Shown piece by piece: positions 17,548 through 25,449 of a stretch of 64,000 bases of DNA. The notes beneath the pieces were generated by a model. That model made no database searches. It was not told where the DNA came from and saw only the letters and a program-made list of their open reading frames with translations. A program made the translations under genes and the position numbers. The DNA is from JAAZKA01 sp034926225. GTDB lineage: Bacteria > Bacillota > Clostridia > Oscillospirales > QAMX01. The DNA lies in the NCBI GenBank assembly GCA_034926225.1, contig JAYFRF010000015.1, forward strand, positions 124,001 to 188,000, given 5' to 3'. Numbering within the stretch: position 1 is the stretch's first letter; every line of letters begins with the position of its first letter.

Positions 17548-17576
17548 ACTATACCACAGGCAGACTGCAATGTCAA
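17548..17576 (-). promoter_or_regulatory. Consensus promoter of the leader RNA
   Basis: On the minus strand TTGACA (17571-17576), 17 bases, TATAGT (17548-17553). Confidence 0.8.
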
Positions 17577-17626
17577 TATTGTTATGGGATGGTATGGGAA
17601 TAAGTCCGATTTATGGAGCTTCGGGA

Positions 17627-17655
17627 TTGTAAAAATGACAACGCTATGTTAAAAT
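17627..17655 (+). promoter_or_regulatory. Probable promoter of the HAD gene
   Basis: TTGTAA (17627-17632), 17 bases, TAAAAT (17650-17655) with an extended TG. The gene starts 113 bases downstream. Confidence 0.55.
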
Positions 17656-17767
17656 CAATCAAAGAACCGCCGCATAACGAACGCTGGGAAGCTTCATGAT
17701 CTACGATGAGGGAGCTTGTTGTTGCTTTCCACCCGAAAAAACGATTTGATAAAAAGGAGACAACCAT

Positions 17768-18511
17768 ATGGTTTACCCTAAAATGATCATATTCGATTAC
17801 GGACACACTCTGCTGTATGAGCCGGAGCTTGCACCGCTGAAAGGGGAAAAGGCACTCTTTGCATATGTGACCGAGAATCCGCGCGGGATCACGCCTGAGC
17901 AGGCAAATGAATTCGCTCAACACATATTCGAGAGCTTTGACGCCGTCAGAAAGTGTGGCGCTGAAATACAGGAATATCCCGCGCTCAAATTAAAGAACGA
18001 ATATCTCGGACTTAAGTATTCGGTTTCGATGGAAGAAGCCGAAATCATACTTTGGGATCATATGACACCCGGAGCTGTCATGCCCGGTGCGGATATAATG
18101 CTTGACTACATCAATAAGCGCGGAATCATGAGCGCCGTTATCAGCAATATCGGTTGGTCGGGCCACGCGCTGACAAACAGACTGAATCGTTTGCTTCCGG
18201 ATAATCGATTTGAGTTTGTTATCGCTTCAAGCGATTATGCCATCCGCAAACCGAACCGCTTGCTGTTTGAGCTTGCACTGCGTAAAGCGGGTCTTGATGC
18301 CAGTGACGTCTGGTATTGCGGCGATAATCCGCAGGCTGATGTGGAAGGTGCAGCGCAGGCTGGGATCTATCCGGTTTGGTACGACAATGATACCGAATGT
18401 GCATACCGCGACAAGGCAAGAGAAACCGTCCCGCAGTGCAAGTATTTATATATCAAAGAGTGGAGCGAGATGATAAAAGTATTGGATACGATGTCAAACA
18501 CGTTGAGCTGA
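17768..18511 (+). CDS. HAD family hydrolase
   Basis: A 247-aa haloacid-dehalogenase-fold phosphohydrolase. Motif I is FDYGHT with nucleophile Asp10; Gly12 stands where many phosphatases carry the second Asp, a variation seen in several HAD groups but one that makes catalysis uncertain. Motif II is AVISNIGWS near residue 120, motif III lysine is in KPNRLLFELALRKAG near 160 and motif IV is CGDNPQADVEGA near 180. A helical cap lies between motifs I and II. GGAG precedes ATG 17768. The substrate is unknown. Confidence 0.85.
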   Translation: MVYPKMIIFDYGHTLLYEPELAPLKGEKALFAYVTENPRGITPEQANEFAQHIFESFDAVRKCGAEIQEYPALKLKNEYLGLKYSVSMEEAEIILWDHMTPGAVMPGADIMLDYINKRGIMSAVISNIGWSGHALTNRLNRLLPDNRFEFVIASSDYAIRKPNRLLFELALRKAGLDASDVWYCGDNPQADVEGAAQAGIYPVWYDNDTECAYRDKARETVPQCKYLYIKEWSEMIKVLDTMSNTLS

Positions 18512-18660
18512 CCGAAGGTGTGATTAAAGATGATGAATATGGGCTTGCAGTCAAGAACACCGATATGCTGATGCGCGAGATCCCCCCTCGGATGGCTGGA
18601 ACAATGCTGTTATGGACTGTTCAACAAGTTGAATACTTTACTTTCCGGGAGGTAATTCAA

Positions 18661-19170
18661 ATGATCATATGGATAAACGGCGCGTTCGGTGTGGGAAAAA
18701 CGAGTGTAGCTGAAAACCTGTCAAAAAAGTTACAAAACTCGTATATATACGACCCTGAAAATGCCGGAGGGTTTATATGGAACAATACACCAGCATCAAT
18801 GAGCAGAAAAGGCGATTTTCAGGATATTCCGCTTTGGCGTATAATTAATCGCCATATGCTTTCTTATATAATAAAATGTTCTGATGTCGATTTGATCATA
18901 CCAATGACAATGGTAAACAAAGCATATTATAATGAAATAATCAACGATGTATCCGAAGCCAAACTGACTATATGGCATTTTATACTGACAGCCCCAAGGG
19001 ATACAATCGTCAAAAGACTGCTAGGCAGGGGAGAAAGCCAAGATTCATGGGCTGTACGGCAGATGGATAGGTGTATTAAAGGGCTTGCCGATATGGATGG
19101 TATATTCATAGATACAGAAAATCGATCAATTGATAATATAACGGATATTATTATTAGAAGGATTTCATGA
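18661..19170 (+). CDS. P-loop ATPase/kinase-like protein (TmrB/AAA_33 type)
   Basis: A 169-aa P-loop protein starting IIWINGAFGVGKTSVAENL, with the Walker A motif GAFGVGKTS at residues 7-15. The layout is like TmrB-type tunicamycin-resistance and zeta-toxin-like/AAA_33 small kinases, including a TAPRDTIVKRLLGRG segment near residue 115 typical of nucleotide-kinase LID regions. The start is ATG 18661, chosen for GGGAGG at 18648. The AT-rich base use contrasts with the upstream HAD gene and suggests transfer. The 149 bases before it carry an open but start-less stretch I cannot assign. Confidence 0.75.
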   Translation: MIIWINGAFGVGKTSVAENLSKKLQNSYIYDPENAGGFIWNNTPASMSRKGDFQDIPLWRIINRHMLSYIIKCSDVDLIIPMTMVNKAYYNEIINDVSEAKLTIWHFILTAPRDTIVKRLLGRGESQDSWAVRQMDRCIKGLADMDGIFIDTENRSIDNITDIIIRRIS

Positions 19171-19199
19171 AATGTCTGATATGTAATTGAGGCGAGTTC

Positions 19200-20072
19200 T
19201 TACACTTCACCGTCTTTGTTCACCCCCGGCAGCCTTGCAATCGCATTTGAAAGCTTTCCGTTCTTAAGCGCTTGAAGTGACTCCTCTGCCCAACGGGGAA
19301 AAACGGGTCTCTGCGATGCGCTGTACAGCGTTACCAGTATACTTGCGACGTCATCGAGTTGTTCTTCAAGCTTGTCGACTTCGCCGTATGCGCGTAAGAA
19401 AGCTCGTTTTCCGTTTTCTCCGAGTGACCATGTAACGTTGCGGATATCAGACGCGGCAAGTCCTCGACCAAGCAGATTGTAATCGAACATGAACGCGGAT
19501 GATTTATCCTTTGCCGCAATAAGATTCGTGTAATAAAAGTCGTTATAGGTCAGTGTCTGCGTCATTTTTGATAGTAATATACTTAACCGTGGCAGCGTAT
19601 CGAATACGGCCTGCCATACTGGCAGGTCTTGGGTGTCGGTGCGGCGCATGACGAGTTCCATGTTCCCCCGTGTAAGGCAATCCGTCTCCGCATACATTTT
19701 CGCTCCATACTCGGCTATATACCCACGCCCCCGTTCGTGCAGCAGCCGGTACCACCCTCCAAGCGCGGTGCAGAGCTGCGGGTCGTCCATGTCCTCCGCG
19801 CAGCCCAGCCGTAATACAGGCGACGCCTCGACGTCCTCCAGCAGAATCGCATCTTCGGTGGTCGCCAGCAATTGGAGCGTTCGGATGCCGAGAGTCTGCA
19901 GAATATGATAATTCGCAATCTCCCGACGGTCGTCCTCTTTTGCAAAGGTCTTGAGTATGAGCGAAGGCATATCTCCCCGAAAAACGCGGTAAACGCCGAC
20001 GCCCTCCTTTTCACGGATCGTCTCAAACGAGCTGTAACAGATATGCATCCGGCGCAGCGTTCGGTCAATCAT
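19200..20072 (-). CDS. APH-fold phosphotransferase
   Basis: A 290-aa member of the aminoglycoside phosphotransferase/choline kinase fold. The catalytic-loop Brenner motif reads TYNDFYYTNLI near residue 165, with Asn in place of the usual His in HxDxxxxN but Asp and the distal Asn kept. The metal-binding FMFDYNLLGRG follows. The N-terminal lobe shows SLILKTFAKEDDRREIANYHIL, providing a Lys/Glu pair. It overlaps the upstream GNAT-methyltransferase gene by 4 bases (ATGA), so the two are coupled. Drug, sugar or amino-alcohol phosphorylation are all possible. Confidence 0.8.
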   Translation of the reverse strand: MIDRTLRRMHICYSSFETIREKEGVGVYRVFRGDMPSLILKTFAKEDDRREIANYHILQTLGIRTLQLLATTEDAILLEDVEASPVLRLGCAEDMDDPQLCTALGGWYRLLHERGRGYIAEYGAKMYAETDCLTRGNMELVMRRTDTQDLPVWQAVFDTLPRLSILLSKMTQTLTYNDFYYTNLIAAKDKSSAFMFDYNLLGRGLAASDIRNVTWSLGENGKRAFLRAYGEVDKLEEQLDDVASILVTLYSASQRPVFPRWAEESLQALKNGKLSNAIARLPGVNKDGEV

Positions 20073-21331
20073 ATGCTCACCGACTTTCTTGCTATTATGA
20101 CTGCGCGGCAGGTATCCTCGCCGATGGAACGCAGATTGTAGCTGCCGTACTCCGCCTCGATAGTCAATCCTGCGCCGAAAAGCCACGTTCGCACGTCGTG
20201 GAGCGTGGGAATATGCTTTACGGAATCGGAGAGAAAAGTATGCGATTCCCCGTCGGTCAGCGTCAGCGTGGTTTTACACTTGCTGATCGCGAGTTTGCGT
20301 GCCTGGTCATATACGCCGCTTAAAATATCGCTTTTACCGCTAACACCCGTATCATCCGTAATCTCAAAAACGACGCGTTCTTCGGTTACGTTGAAGAGCC
20401 TTTCCGGATGGGCGATCAGATTGAAATCCAGATACGCGAGCCCGCCCGGCTTCAACGCCGCCGCGGCCTTTTTGATAAACAAACGCTGTGCGGCTTCATA
20501 ATCGCCGTCCGTTTCAATATTGATAAGGATGTTGCCGGCAAGCACCACGATGTCAAAATCGGTTCCCCAATCGCATTCAAGCGCGTCCGCCTGATAATAG
20601 CGAATATTCTCAAGTCCCGCCGCTTTTGCCGGTATGTACGCAAGCATATCCTCGTTCATGTCGAATCCCGTTACATTATGCCCCGCGCGGGCAAGCGGAA
20701 CAAGAATACGCCCGCCGCCGCAGCACACCTCAAGGATGTTTTTCGGCGCGTCTCCCAGCAGCGTAAGCATACAGGACACGTCTTCGGTTTCATTCTCAAG
20801 CCGATCATACGCATACGCGTACCAGTGATTCTTTATGCTCTCGATATCCGGCGCGAGCGTTTTGGCATAGGTATAGCCGATACAGGCGTTCCCGTCCGCG
20901 TTTGTACAGCCGCAGCGCTCGGTCTGCCTGTATCCGAGCTTTTTATAGCAGTTCTGCGCCGTTGTGTTATCCTCATTGGTATGAATACGCAAAACCTTGT
21001 ATCCACGCTCCCGCAGCATTGCTTCCGCAAGCATGATTGCGCGACTGCCCAGACCCTGATGTTGATGCACCGTATCAATCGCAAGCATGGAAAGCCACGC
21101 GCCGGACGTCTCTAAACCGTTAAGCTTCATCCAGCCGACCGGGGTTTTGTCCGACGTTATCATATACACTTCTTCGCAGCGGTCATTTTGCCATATGGAA
21201 TACGCTTCTTCCCATGTTTCCAGCGTCGTCGGAGACATATGAAGCGCGGTCATGACGGCGGGCTCGTTTAAAAGAGCGTTCAGGTAGGGGATATTATCCG
21301 ATGCAAAGGAAACCAGTTGTAATTCCGGCAT
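20069..21331 (-). CDS. GNAT acetyltransferase-methyltransferase fusion
   Basis: A 420-aa two-domain protein. Residues 1-155 are a GNAT domain with HQHQGLGSRAIMLAEAMLRE (CoA loop) and QNCYKKLGYRQ. Residues about 175-420 form a class I SAM methyltransferase with motif I NILEVCCGGGRILVPLA, GFDMNEDML and the post-motif LKPGGLAYLDFNL. The reading frame is continuous. It is coupled to the APH-fold kinase, giving three group-transfer activities (acetyl, methyl, phosphoryl) in two genes, a combination that suggests modification of a small molecule such as an antibiotic. This is inference. Confidence 0.85.
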   Translation of the reverse strand: MPELQLVSFASDNIPYLNALLNEPAVMTALHMSPTTLETWEEAYSIWQNDRCEEVYMITSDKTPVGWMKLNGLETSGAWLSMLAIDTVHQHQGLGSRAIMLAEAMLRERGYKVLRIHTNEDNTTAQNCYKKLGYRQTERCGCTNADGNACIGYTYAKTLAPDIESIKNHWYAYAYDRLENETEDVSCMLTLLGDAPKNILEVCCGGGRILVPLARAGHNVTGFDMNEDMLAYIPAKAAGLENIRYYQADALECDWGTDFDIVVLAGNILINIETDGDYEAAQRLFIKKAAAALKPGGLAYLDFNLIAHPERLFNVTEERVVFEITDDTGVSGKSDILSGVYDQARKLAISKCKTTLTLTDGESHTFLSDSVKHIPTLHDVRTWLFGAGLTIEAEYGSYNLRSIGEDTCRAVIIARKSVSI

Positions 21332-21404
21332 AACAACACGAACTTTCTATATGATCTTCATGACACATCGGCTGCCGCCGACTGGCTGAACTTCTTAATG
21401 AGTC

Positions 21405-21545
21405 TTCCGTCACAGCAGCATCACAATATTGCCGTCAGGGTCTTTGAAACTATTTCCTGACCACCCCAGTCGGCGGAACGCGGAGAGTCTGCTTCAATGA
21501 CCTTGCTTTTTATTTCTTCATAGGTGTTTGTTTTACGCTTTAATT
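21405..21545 (-). pseudogene. VOC/glyoxalase-family gene remnant, frameshifted
   Basis: On the minus strand one frame reads NTYEEIKSKVIEADSPRSADWGG. The next frame continues as GNSFKDPDGNIVMLL and a stop. Together these match the C-terminal third of a VOC (glyoxalase/bleomycin-resistance) protein, whose hallmark is the final FxDPDGN. One frameshift separates them near 21455. It sits directly downstream of an intact VOC gene on the same strand. Confidence 0.65.
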
Positions 21546-21905
21546 AAATATGCACCAACTTACACCGAATTTGTCTATAAGCGCGAACATACATTTACTG
21601 AAAGGACACTCACCGATGGGAGATACAATTTTGGCACCGTCACCAAGCACTTTATATGCGTGCTTTACCTTTTCTATTTCGTTTTCTTCAAAATGCAGAC
21701 AGAATTGCATGTTATTTCCGATAATACTATCATCCGTTGCTTCTGAAACTGCCAATATTTGACCAAAGGCATTAAGCTCGGAGTGCATATAACCGCCGTT
21801 ATCGTCTGGATATGCACATAAAAGCTCTGCGCTAAAAGCCTTTCGGTAAAACTCGACTGCGTCCCCGCTGTTTTTGACATACATTTGCATCATGGATCTT
21901 TTCAT
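21540..21905 (-). CDS. VOC family protein (PhnB-like)
   Basis: A 121-aa protein with the beta-alpha-beta-beta-beta layout of PhnB/3-demethylubiquinone-like VOC proteins. It starts RSMMQMYVKNSGDAVEFYRKAF and ends GECPFSKCMFALIDKFGVSWCIF, the typical PhnB end (FGDKFGVxW). Metal ligands are not obvious, and the enzymatic role is unknown. It is a single gene behind its own promoter. Confidence 0.85.
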   Translation of the reverse strand: MKRSMMQMYVKNSGDAVEFYRKAFSAELLCAYPDDNGGYMHSELNAFGQILAVSEATDDSIIGNNMQFCLHFEENEIEKVKHAYKVLGDGAKIVSPIGECPFSKCMFALIDKFGVSWCIFN

Positions 21906-21993
21906 TTCTTTACCCCGCCTTTAATATATGTTCTATCCTTAGCTTAGTAATATGCTTCGATTGCGCCGATCCCCTTATCACAGGATCGTCTTT

Positions 21994-22022
21994 AGTATAA
22001 CAAAAAAACGGTACATATGCAA
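21994..22022 (-). promoter_or_regulatory. Promoter of the VOC gene
   Basis: On the minus strand TTGCAT (22017-22022), 17 bases, TATACT (21994-21999). Confidence 0.55.
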
Positions 22023-22070
22023 TGTCCGCAGGGCTGTAATTCGGATGGCTAGATTATTCGCACCTAAGTA

Positions 22071-22099
22071 TTGTGGCTTGCAGAACTGCATGATATAAT
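22071..22099 (+). promoter_or_regulatory. Promoter of the NUDIX-GNAT gene
   Basis: TTGTGG (22071-22076), 17 bases, TATAAT (22094-22099) with an extended TG. A leader of about 110 bases follows; no defined regulatory fold is recognised in it. Confidence 0.6.
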
Positions 22100-22217
22100 A
22101 AATTATCTTGTATTTTGGATGTACCATGAAATGAAGCGTGGTAAAGATGGGATGCGGTGAGCCTGTCAGCCGGCTTTTCGTTGATGATGAATACAAAAGA
22201 AGATTGGAGATAGAACA

Positions 22218-23174
22218 ATGACAGAATATATAAAAGATATGCGGTCACTTGTAGGGCATTCGCCGATTTTGCAATGCGGCGCAAGCGTGATACTTATCAA
22301 CGAAAACAATGAAATACTGCTTCAAAAAAGACGTGATAACGGTTGCTGGGGATATCACGGCGGCAGTGTGGAGCTTGATGAAGTCGTTGAAGATGCGGCT
22401 AAAAGAGAATTGTTTGAAGAAACCGGCTTGACGGCAGACAAACTGGATTTGTTCGGCGTATTTTCCGGTGCTGATATGCATTATGTTTATCCAAACGGCG
22501 ACGAGGTTTCCAATGTTGACATAGTGTATATTTGCAGAGATTATCACGGGGAGATTATCCGGCAAAAATCCGAAGTTGACGAGTTGAAGTTTTTCAAAAG
22601 CGATTTGCTCCCAGAAAACCTATCACCGCCCATAAAACCTGTGCTAAAAAAATACGTGGAATCGTTAAAAAAACAAGACACAGCAGTTTTTTCGTCTGAG
22701 TATAGTGTGATGCCAATAAGTGACAAATACCGTTCACAAGTAGATGCGCTGATCGAAAAGGAGTGGGCCGGGCCGTTAGTGGTCACAAAAGGGAAAATAA
22801 TCGATACAAGACAATGCCCCGGTTTTGTTGCCGTACAGAATGCAACATTATTAGGATATATAACATACCAAATCAATGGCGCACAATGTGAAATAACCGT
22901 ACTGGAAAGCCTTGTCAGCGAAAAAGGTATCGGTAGCGCGTTGATTAAAGCGGTAATAGAGACCGCGAAGCAAGCGGGCTGTTCTCGTGTATGGCTGATC
23001 ACTACAAATGATAACACTCATGCAATACGATTTTATCAACGGTTCGGCTTTCAACTAGCAAATGTGCATATAAACGCTCTTGAACGTTCACAAGAACTTA
23101 AGCTATCCATTCCCATGACGGGTATAGATGATATACCGATTCTACATGAATTTGAATTTGAAGTGATTATATAG
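22218..23174 (+). CDS. NUDIX hydrolase-GNAT fusion
   Basis: A 318-aa two-domain protein. Residues about 15-150 are a NUDIX hydrolase with a full box starting GGSVELDE near residue 49 and ending REL-EETGL (the G-x5-E-x7-REUxEExGU pattern is complete). Residues about 160-318 form a GNAT domain with the CoA loop SEKGIGSALIKAVIETA near 236 and HAIRFYQRFGFQ. The frame is open throughout. Base composition is more AT-rich than the his region. The substrate is unknown; detoxification or nucleotide sanitising are possible. Confidence 0.88.
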   Translation: MTEYIKDMRSLVGHSPILQCGASVILINENNEILLQKRRDNGCWGYHGGSVELDEVVEDAAKRELFEETGLTADKLDLFGVFSGADMHYVYPNGDEVSNVDIVYICRDYHGEIIRQKSEVDELKFFKSDLLPENLSPPIKPVLKKYVESLKKQDTAVFSSEYSVMPISDKYRSQVDALIEKEWAGPLVVTKGKIIDTRQCPGFVAVQNATLLGYITYQINGAQCEITVLESLVSEKGIGSALIKAVIETAKQAGCSRVWLITTNDNTHAIRFYQRFGFQLANVHINALERSQELKLSIPMTGIDDIPILHEFEFEVII

Positions 23175-23298
23175 CGAAAGAAATCCTCAATCGCCGTGGA
23201 TTCCATATAGAAAAAGTCGCTCCGGTAGGTGACAATGTTTTAGCTGACGAACTTATATGTGCTTACAGGCAACTAAGCCATTTTTTGAATTATTGGAG
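23175..23298 (+). other. Start-less open stretch, possible gene remnant
   Basis: Directly after the NUDIX-GNAT stop, a frame reads AKEILNRRGFHIEKVAPVGD and on to FLNYWRMQK without a start codon or ribosome-binding site. It looks protein-like and may be the tail of a deleted gene; I do not recognise it. Confidence 0.25.
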
Positions 23299-23307
23299 GA
23301 TGCAAAA

Positions 23308-23769
23308 ATGAATAAATCATTATGCGGATTGGATTGCAGCGAGTGTGGGCTGAAAGACACCTGCGGCGGCTGTGTCAAAACAAACGGACGTCCATTTGGT
23401 GGCGAATGTGTTATCGCGGTGTGCTGTCATAACAAAGGACAAGAGCATTGCGGTAAATGTTCCGATAGCCCTTGCCTCCTCAAAAAACAGTTAATTACGG
23501 AATTCAACGCACTTGGTATTGAGAATATGGCGGAGGTCACAGACCTTAATGCACTCAAAGGCTTGTTCATCAACCTTGAATATACGCTCCCGAGCGGACA
23601 AGCGATTAAATTCTGGGATGATGATAGGATTTATCTTGGTAACCAAATCCGCAAAAAAGGCTGCGACAGATATTATGGCCTGACTGCCGATGAAAATTAT
23701 CTTTTGGTATGCGAATACGGTGCCGGCGGTTCCGACGCTGAAATTATTATTTACAAGAAGCGGAGGTAG
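23308..23769 (+). CDS. DUF3795-type cysteine-rich protein
   Basis: A 153-aa protein whose N-terminal half carries ten cysteines in pairs (CGLDCSECGL, CGGC, CVIAVCC, CGKCSDSPC), the pattern of DUF3795 proteins thought to bind metal. The C-terminal half is a mixed domain ending in LLVCEYGAGGSDAEIIIYKK. GGAGG at 23296 fixes the start at ATG 23308. The function is not known for the family. Confidence 0.82.
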   Translation: MNKSLCGLDCSECGLKDTCGGCVKTNGRPFGGECVIAVCCHNKGQEHCGKCSDSPCLLKKQLITEFNALGIENMAEVTDLNALKGLFINLEYTLPSGQAIKFWDDDRIYLGNQIRKKGCDRYYGLTADENYLLVCEYGAGGSDAEIIIYKKRR

Positions 23770-23805
23770 TACATAATAGTTAATTTATACTTATAATCAC
23801 CATCT

Positions 23806-25290
23806 CTATGGCCCCGGAGGGGCCATCCCCCCACCGTATCCTTCCCGATACTGCTCGACGACGCTGTCGATCCCTGAGTCACGCAGCAACTGCACCGCTT
23901 GCGGCAAGCGGTCGACGGAAACGCGGCCGTCCCGTATAAAGAGAATGCCCGACGCAAGGTTTGCAAAGCCTTCGCTTGTGTATATCCGATTGACCGTCTG
24001 CATATCCAGCCGATAGCTATACGCGCCGGGGTTGAAGGACAGCAGCGTATCAGCCCCGAGGCGCTTTGTCAAGACGGTTTCTTCCGCGGCAGAGCGCTTC
24101 CGATTCAATATCACCGAACTAAAGTACTTGCCATGCGCATTGGATTGTAGGAGCTCTATCGAGTCGTCCGTATTTTTCGTCCAGTCGCGCCCCTCGATCC
24201 CGTAAATCAAGGCATCATATACCGTCTGATCGGTATAAAGCGTCTCGAGAAACCGCATTGCAGCCGTCGCATCAGCTGTAGCGGTCACGCCAGCGAAGCG
24301 GAACACATCCGATGACGTCTGCATATTGCCGCGGTCGGGCGCAAACTGCACCATGACGAACTCATCTTTGAAAGCGCAGTCTGCGTAATAAGTCATGGGG
24401 TATATCGCTGCCAGCGCGTCCCATTCTGAGCAGAAGGTATCGATCTCCTTGGTAAAATACAACCCGCGTAGGACGCCTTCTTCTTTAAAACGGCCGTAAA
24501 ACTCGGTGTCCTTCAGGAATATCTCCGATTCTGCGTAAATTCCGACCTCGCCGTCCTCGTCGATCAGCACAAGCGAGTCCGGATCCGTGTAAAACGGCCA
24601 TTCGGCATAGGTTCGGTGAAACGCATATGGCGGAGACGCGCCGACCACGAGATCGCACGGTAACCCTGCGTCGCGGGCCGCCATGCAGAGCTCCAGCAGT
24701 TCCTCAGGAGTCTTGGGCGTTTCCCTGCCTAGCTCCTCCAGAATATCGCTGCGCAGAAGCACACTGCTTTCTCTCGCGGGAACGCCCGCCGATTCGAGTA
24801 GCGGATAACCAATGATTGCGCCCTGATAGACCGCTGCGTTCCAAACGCTCTCAGACACCGTCGAAAACAGCAGTGGGTACTCTGCTTCGAATTGCGAAAG
24901 GTCGGCCAGCAGCCCCTGCTCGTACATCTGAGACATGAGGCTGTAATCATAGAATATGGCGATATCGGCTTCCGGTAGACCCTCAGCATACGACTGCATG
25001 ATGGACGTCGTCGTATTGCTATCTATCATGACTGCCTCCACCGTCAGCGCAAGTCCGGCGTCTGTCAGCGTCCGGGAGAGATTTTCTAAAATTTCCTCAT
25101 CCGCCTCTTGATACGACAGCAGTACCAGCCGCTTTTCCTGCGACACGGCAGGCGCGGTCGTATCGTATTTGGACGCCGTAGGCAGCGCGGTCGTCTGCAC
25201 CGTATTCGCCACGCCGCCGCATGCGCAGAGGGTGACGAGGATGGCTGTGAGCAGAATCATGGTTGCTATCCGGAAACACCGATAGTTCAA
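23806..25290 (-). CDS. Extracellular solute-binding lipoprotein
   Basis: A 494-aa protein with a signal peptide and lipobox LCAC (Cys near residue 24), then a Thr/Ala-rich linker and a family-1-like binding-protein fold. Recognisable stretches are RLVLLSYQEADEEILENL, ADIAIFYDYSLMSQMYEQG and the repeated aromatic residues of sugar-binding proteins. No permease genes are adjacent, so it is an orphan binding protein or a sensor. It ends MAPPGP 33 bases from the DUF3795 gene (convergent). Confidence 0.8.
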   Translation of the reverse strand: MNYRCFRIATMILLTAILVTLCACGGVANTVQTTALPTASKYDTTAPAVSQEKRLVLLSYQEADEEILENLSRTLTDAGLALTVEAVMIDSNTTTSIMQSYAEGLPEADIAIFYDYSLMSQMYEQGLLADLSQFEAEYPLLFSTVSESVWNAAVYQGAIIGYPLLESAGVPARESSVLLRSDILEELGRETPKTPEELLELCMAARDAGLPCDLVVGASPPYAFHRTYAEWPFYTDPDSLVLIDEDGEVGIYAESEIFLKDTEFYGRFKEEGVLRGLYFTKEIDTFCSEWDALAAIYPMTYYADCAFKDEFVMVQFAPDRGNMQTSSDVFRFAGVTATADATAAMRFLETLYTDQTVYDALIYGIEGRDWTKNTDDSIELLQSNAHGKYFSSVILNRKRSAAEETVLTKRLGADTLLSFNPGAYSYRLDMQTVNRIYTSEGFANLASGILFIRDGRVSVDRLPQAVQLLRDSGIDSVVEQYREGYGGGMAPPGP

Positions 25291-25344
25291 GGGCGTTCTC
25301 CTTTCTTAAAAAGCCATAACAGAGACCGGCCTATATTAACCCAT

Positions 25345-25373
25345 ATACTACAATATTAATTCTGATTTGTCAA
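25345..25373 (-). promoter_or_regulatory. Promoter of the solute-binding lipoprotein
   Basis: On the minus strand TTGACA (25368-25373), 17 bases, TAGTAT (25345-25350). Confidence 0.7.
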
Positions 25374-25404
25374 TACATATTTCGATTTTTAAAAATATTC
25401 GCCC

Positions 25405-25433
25405 TTGACATCGGACTCAACATAAACTATCAT
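25405..25433 (+). promoter_or_regulatory. Promoter of the first export-island regulator
   Basis: TTGACA (25405-25410), 17 bases, TATCAT (25428-25433); an alternative TATAAT lies at 25433-25438 with a 22-base spacer. It is divergent from the lipoprotein promoter. The predicted transcript begins only about 10 bases before the coding region. Confidence 0.65.
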
Positions 25434-25449
25434 ATAATCAATTGAGGTG

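Noticed and set aside
18512..18660. Upstream extension of the P-loop gene to 18397
   Set aside because: It would overlap the HAD gene and lacks a ribosome-binding site; GGGAGG places the start at 18661.
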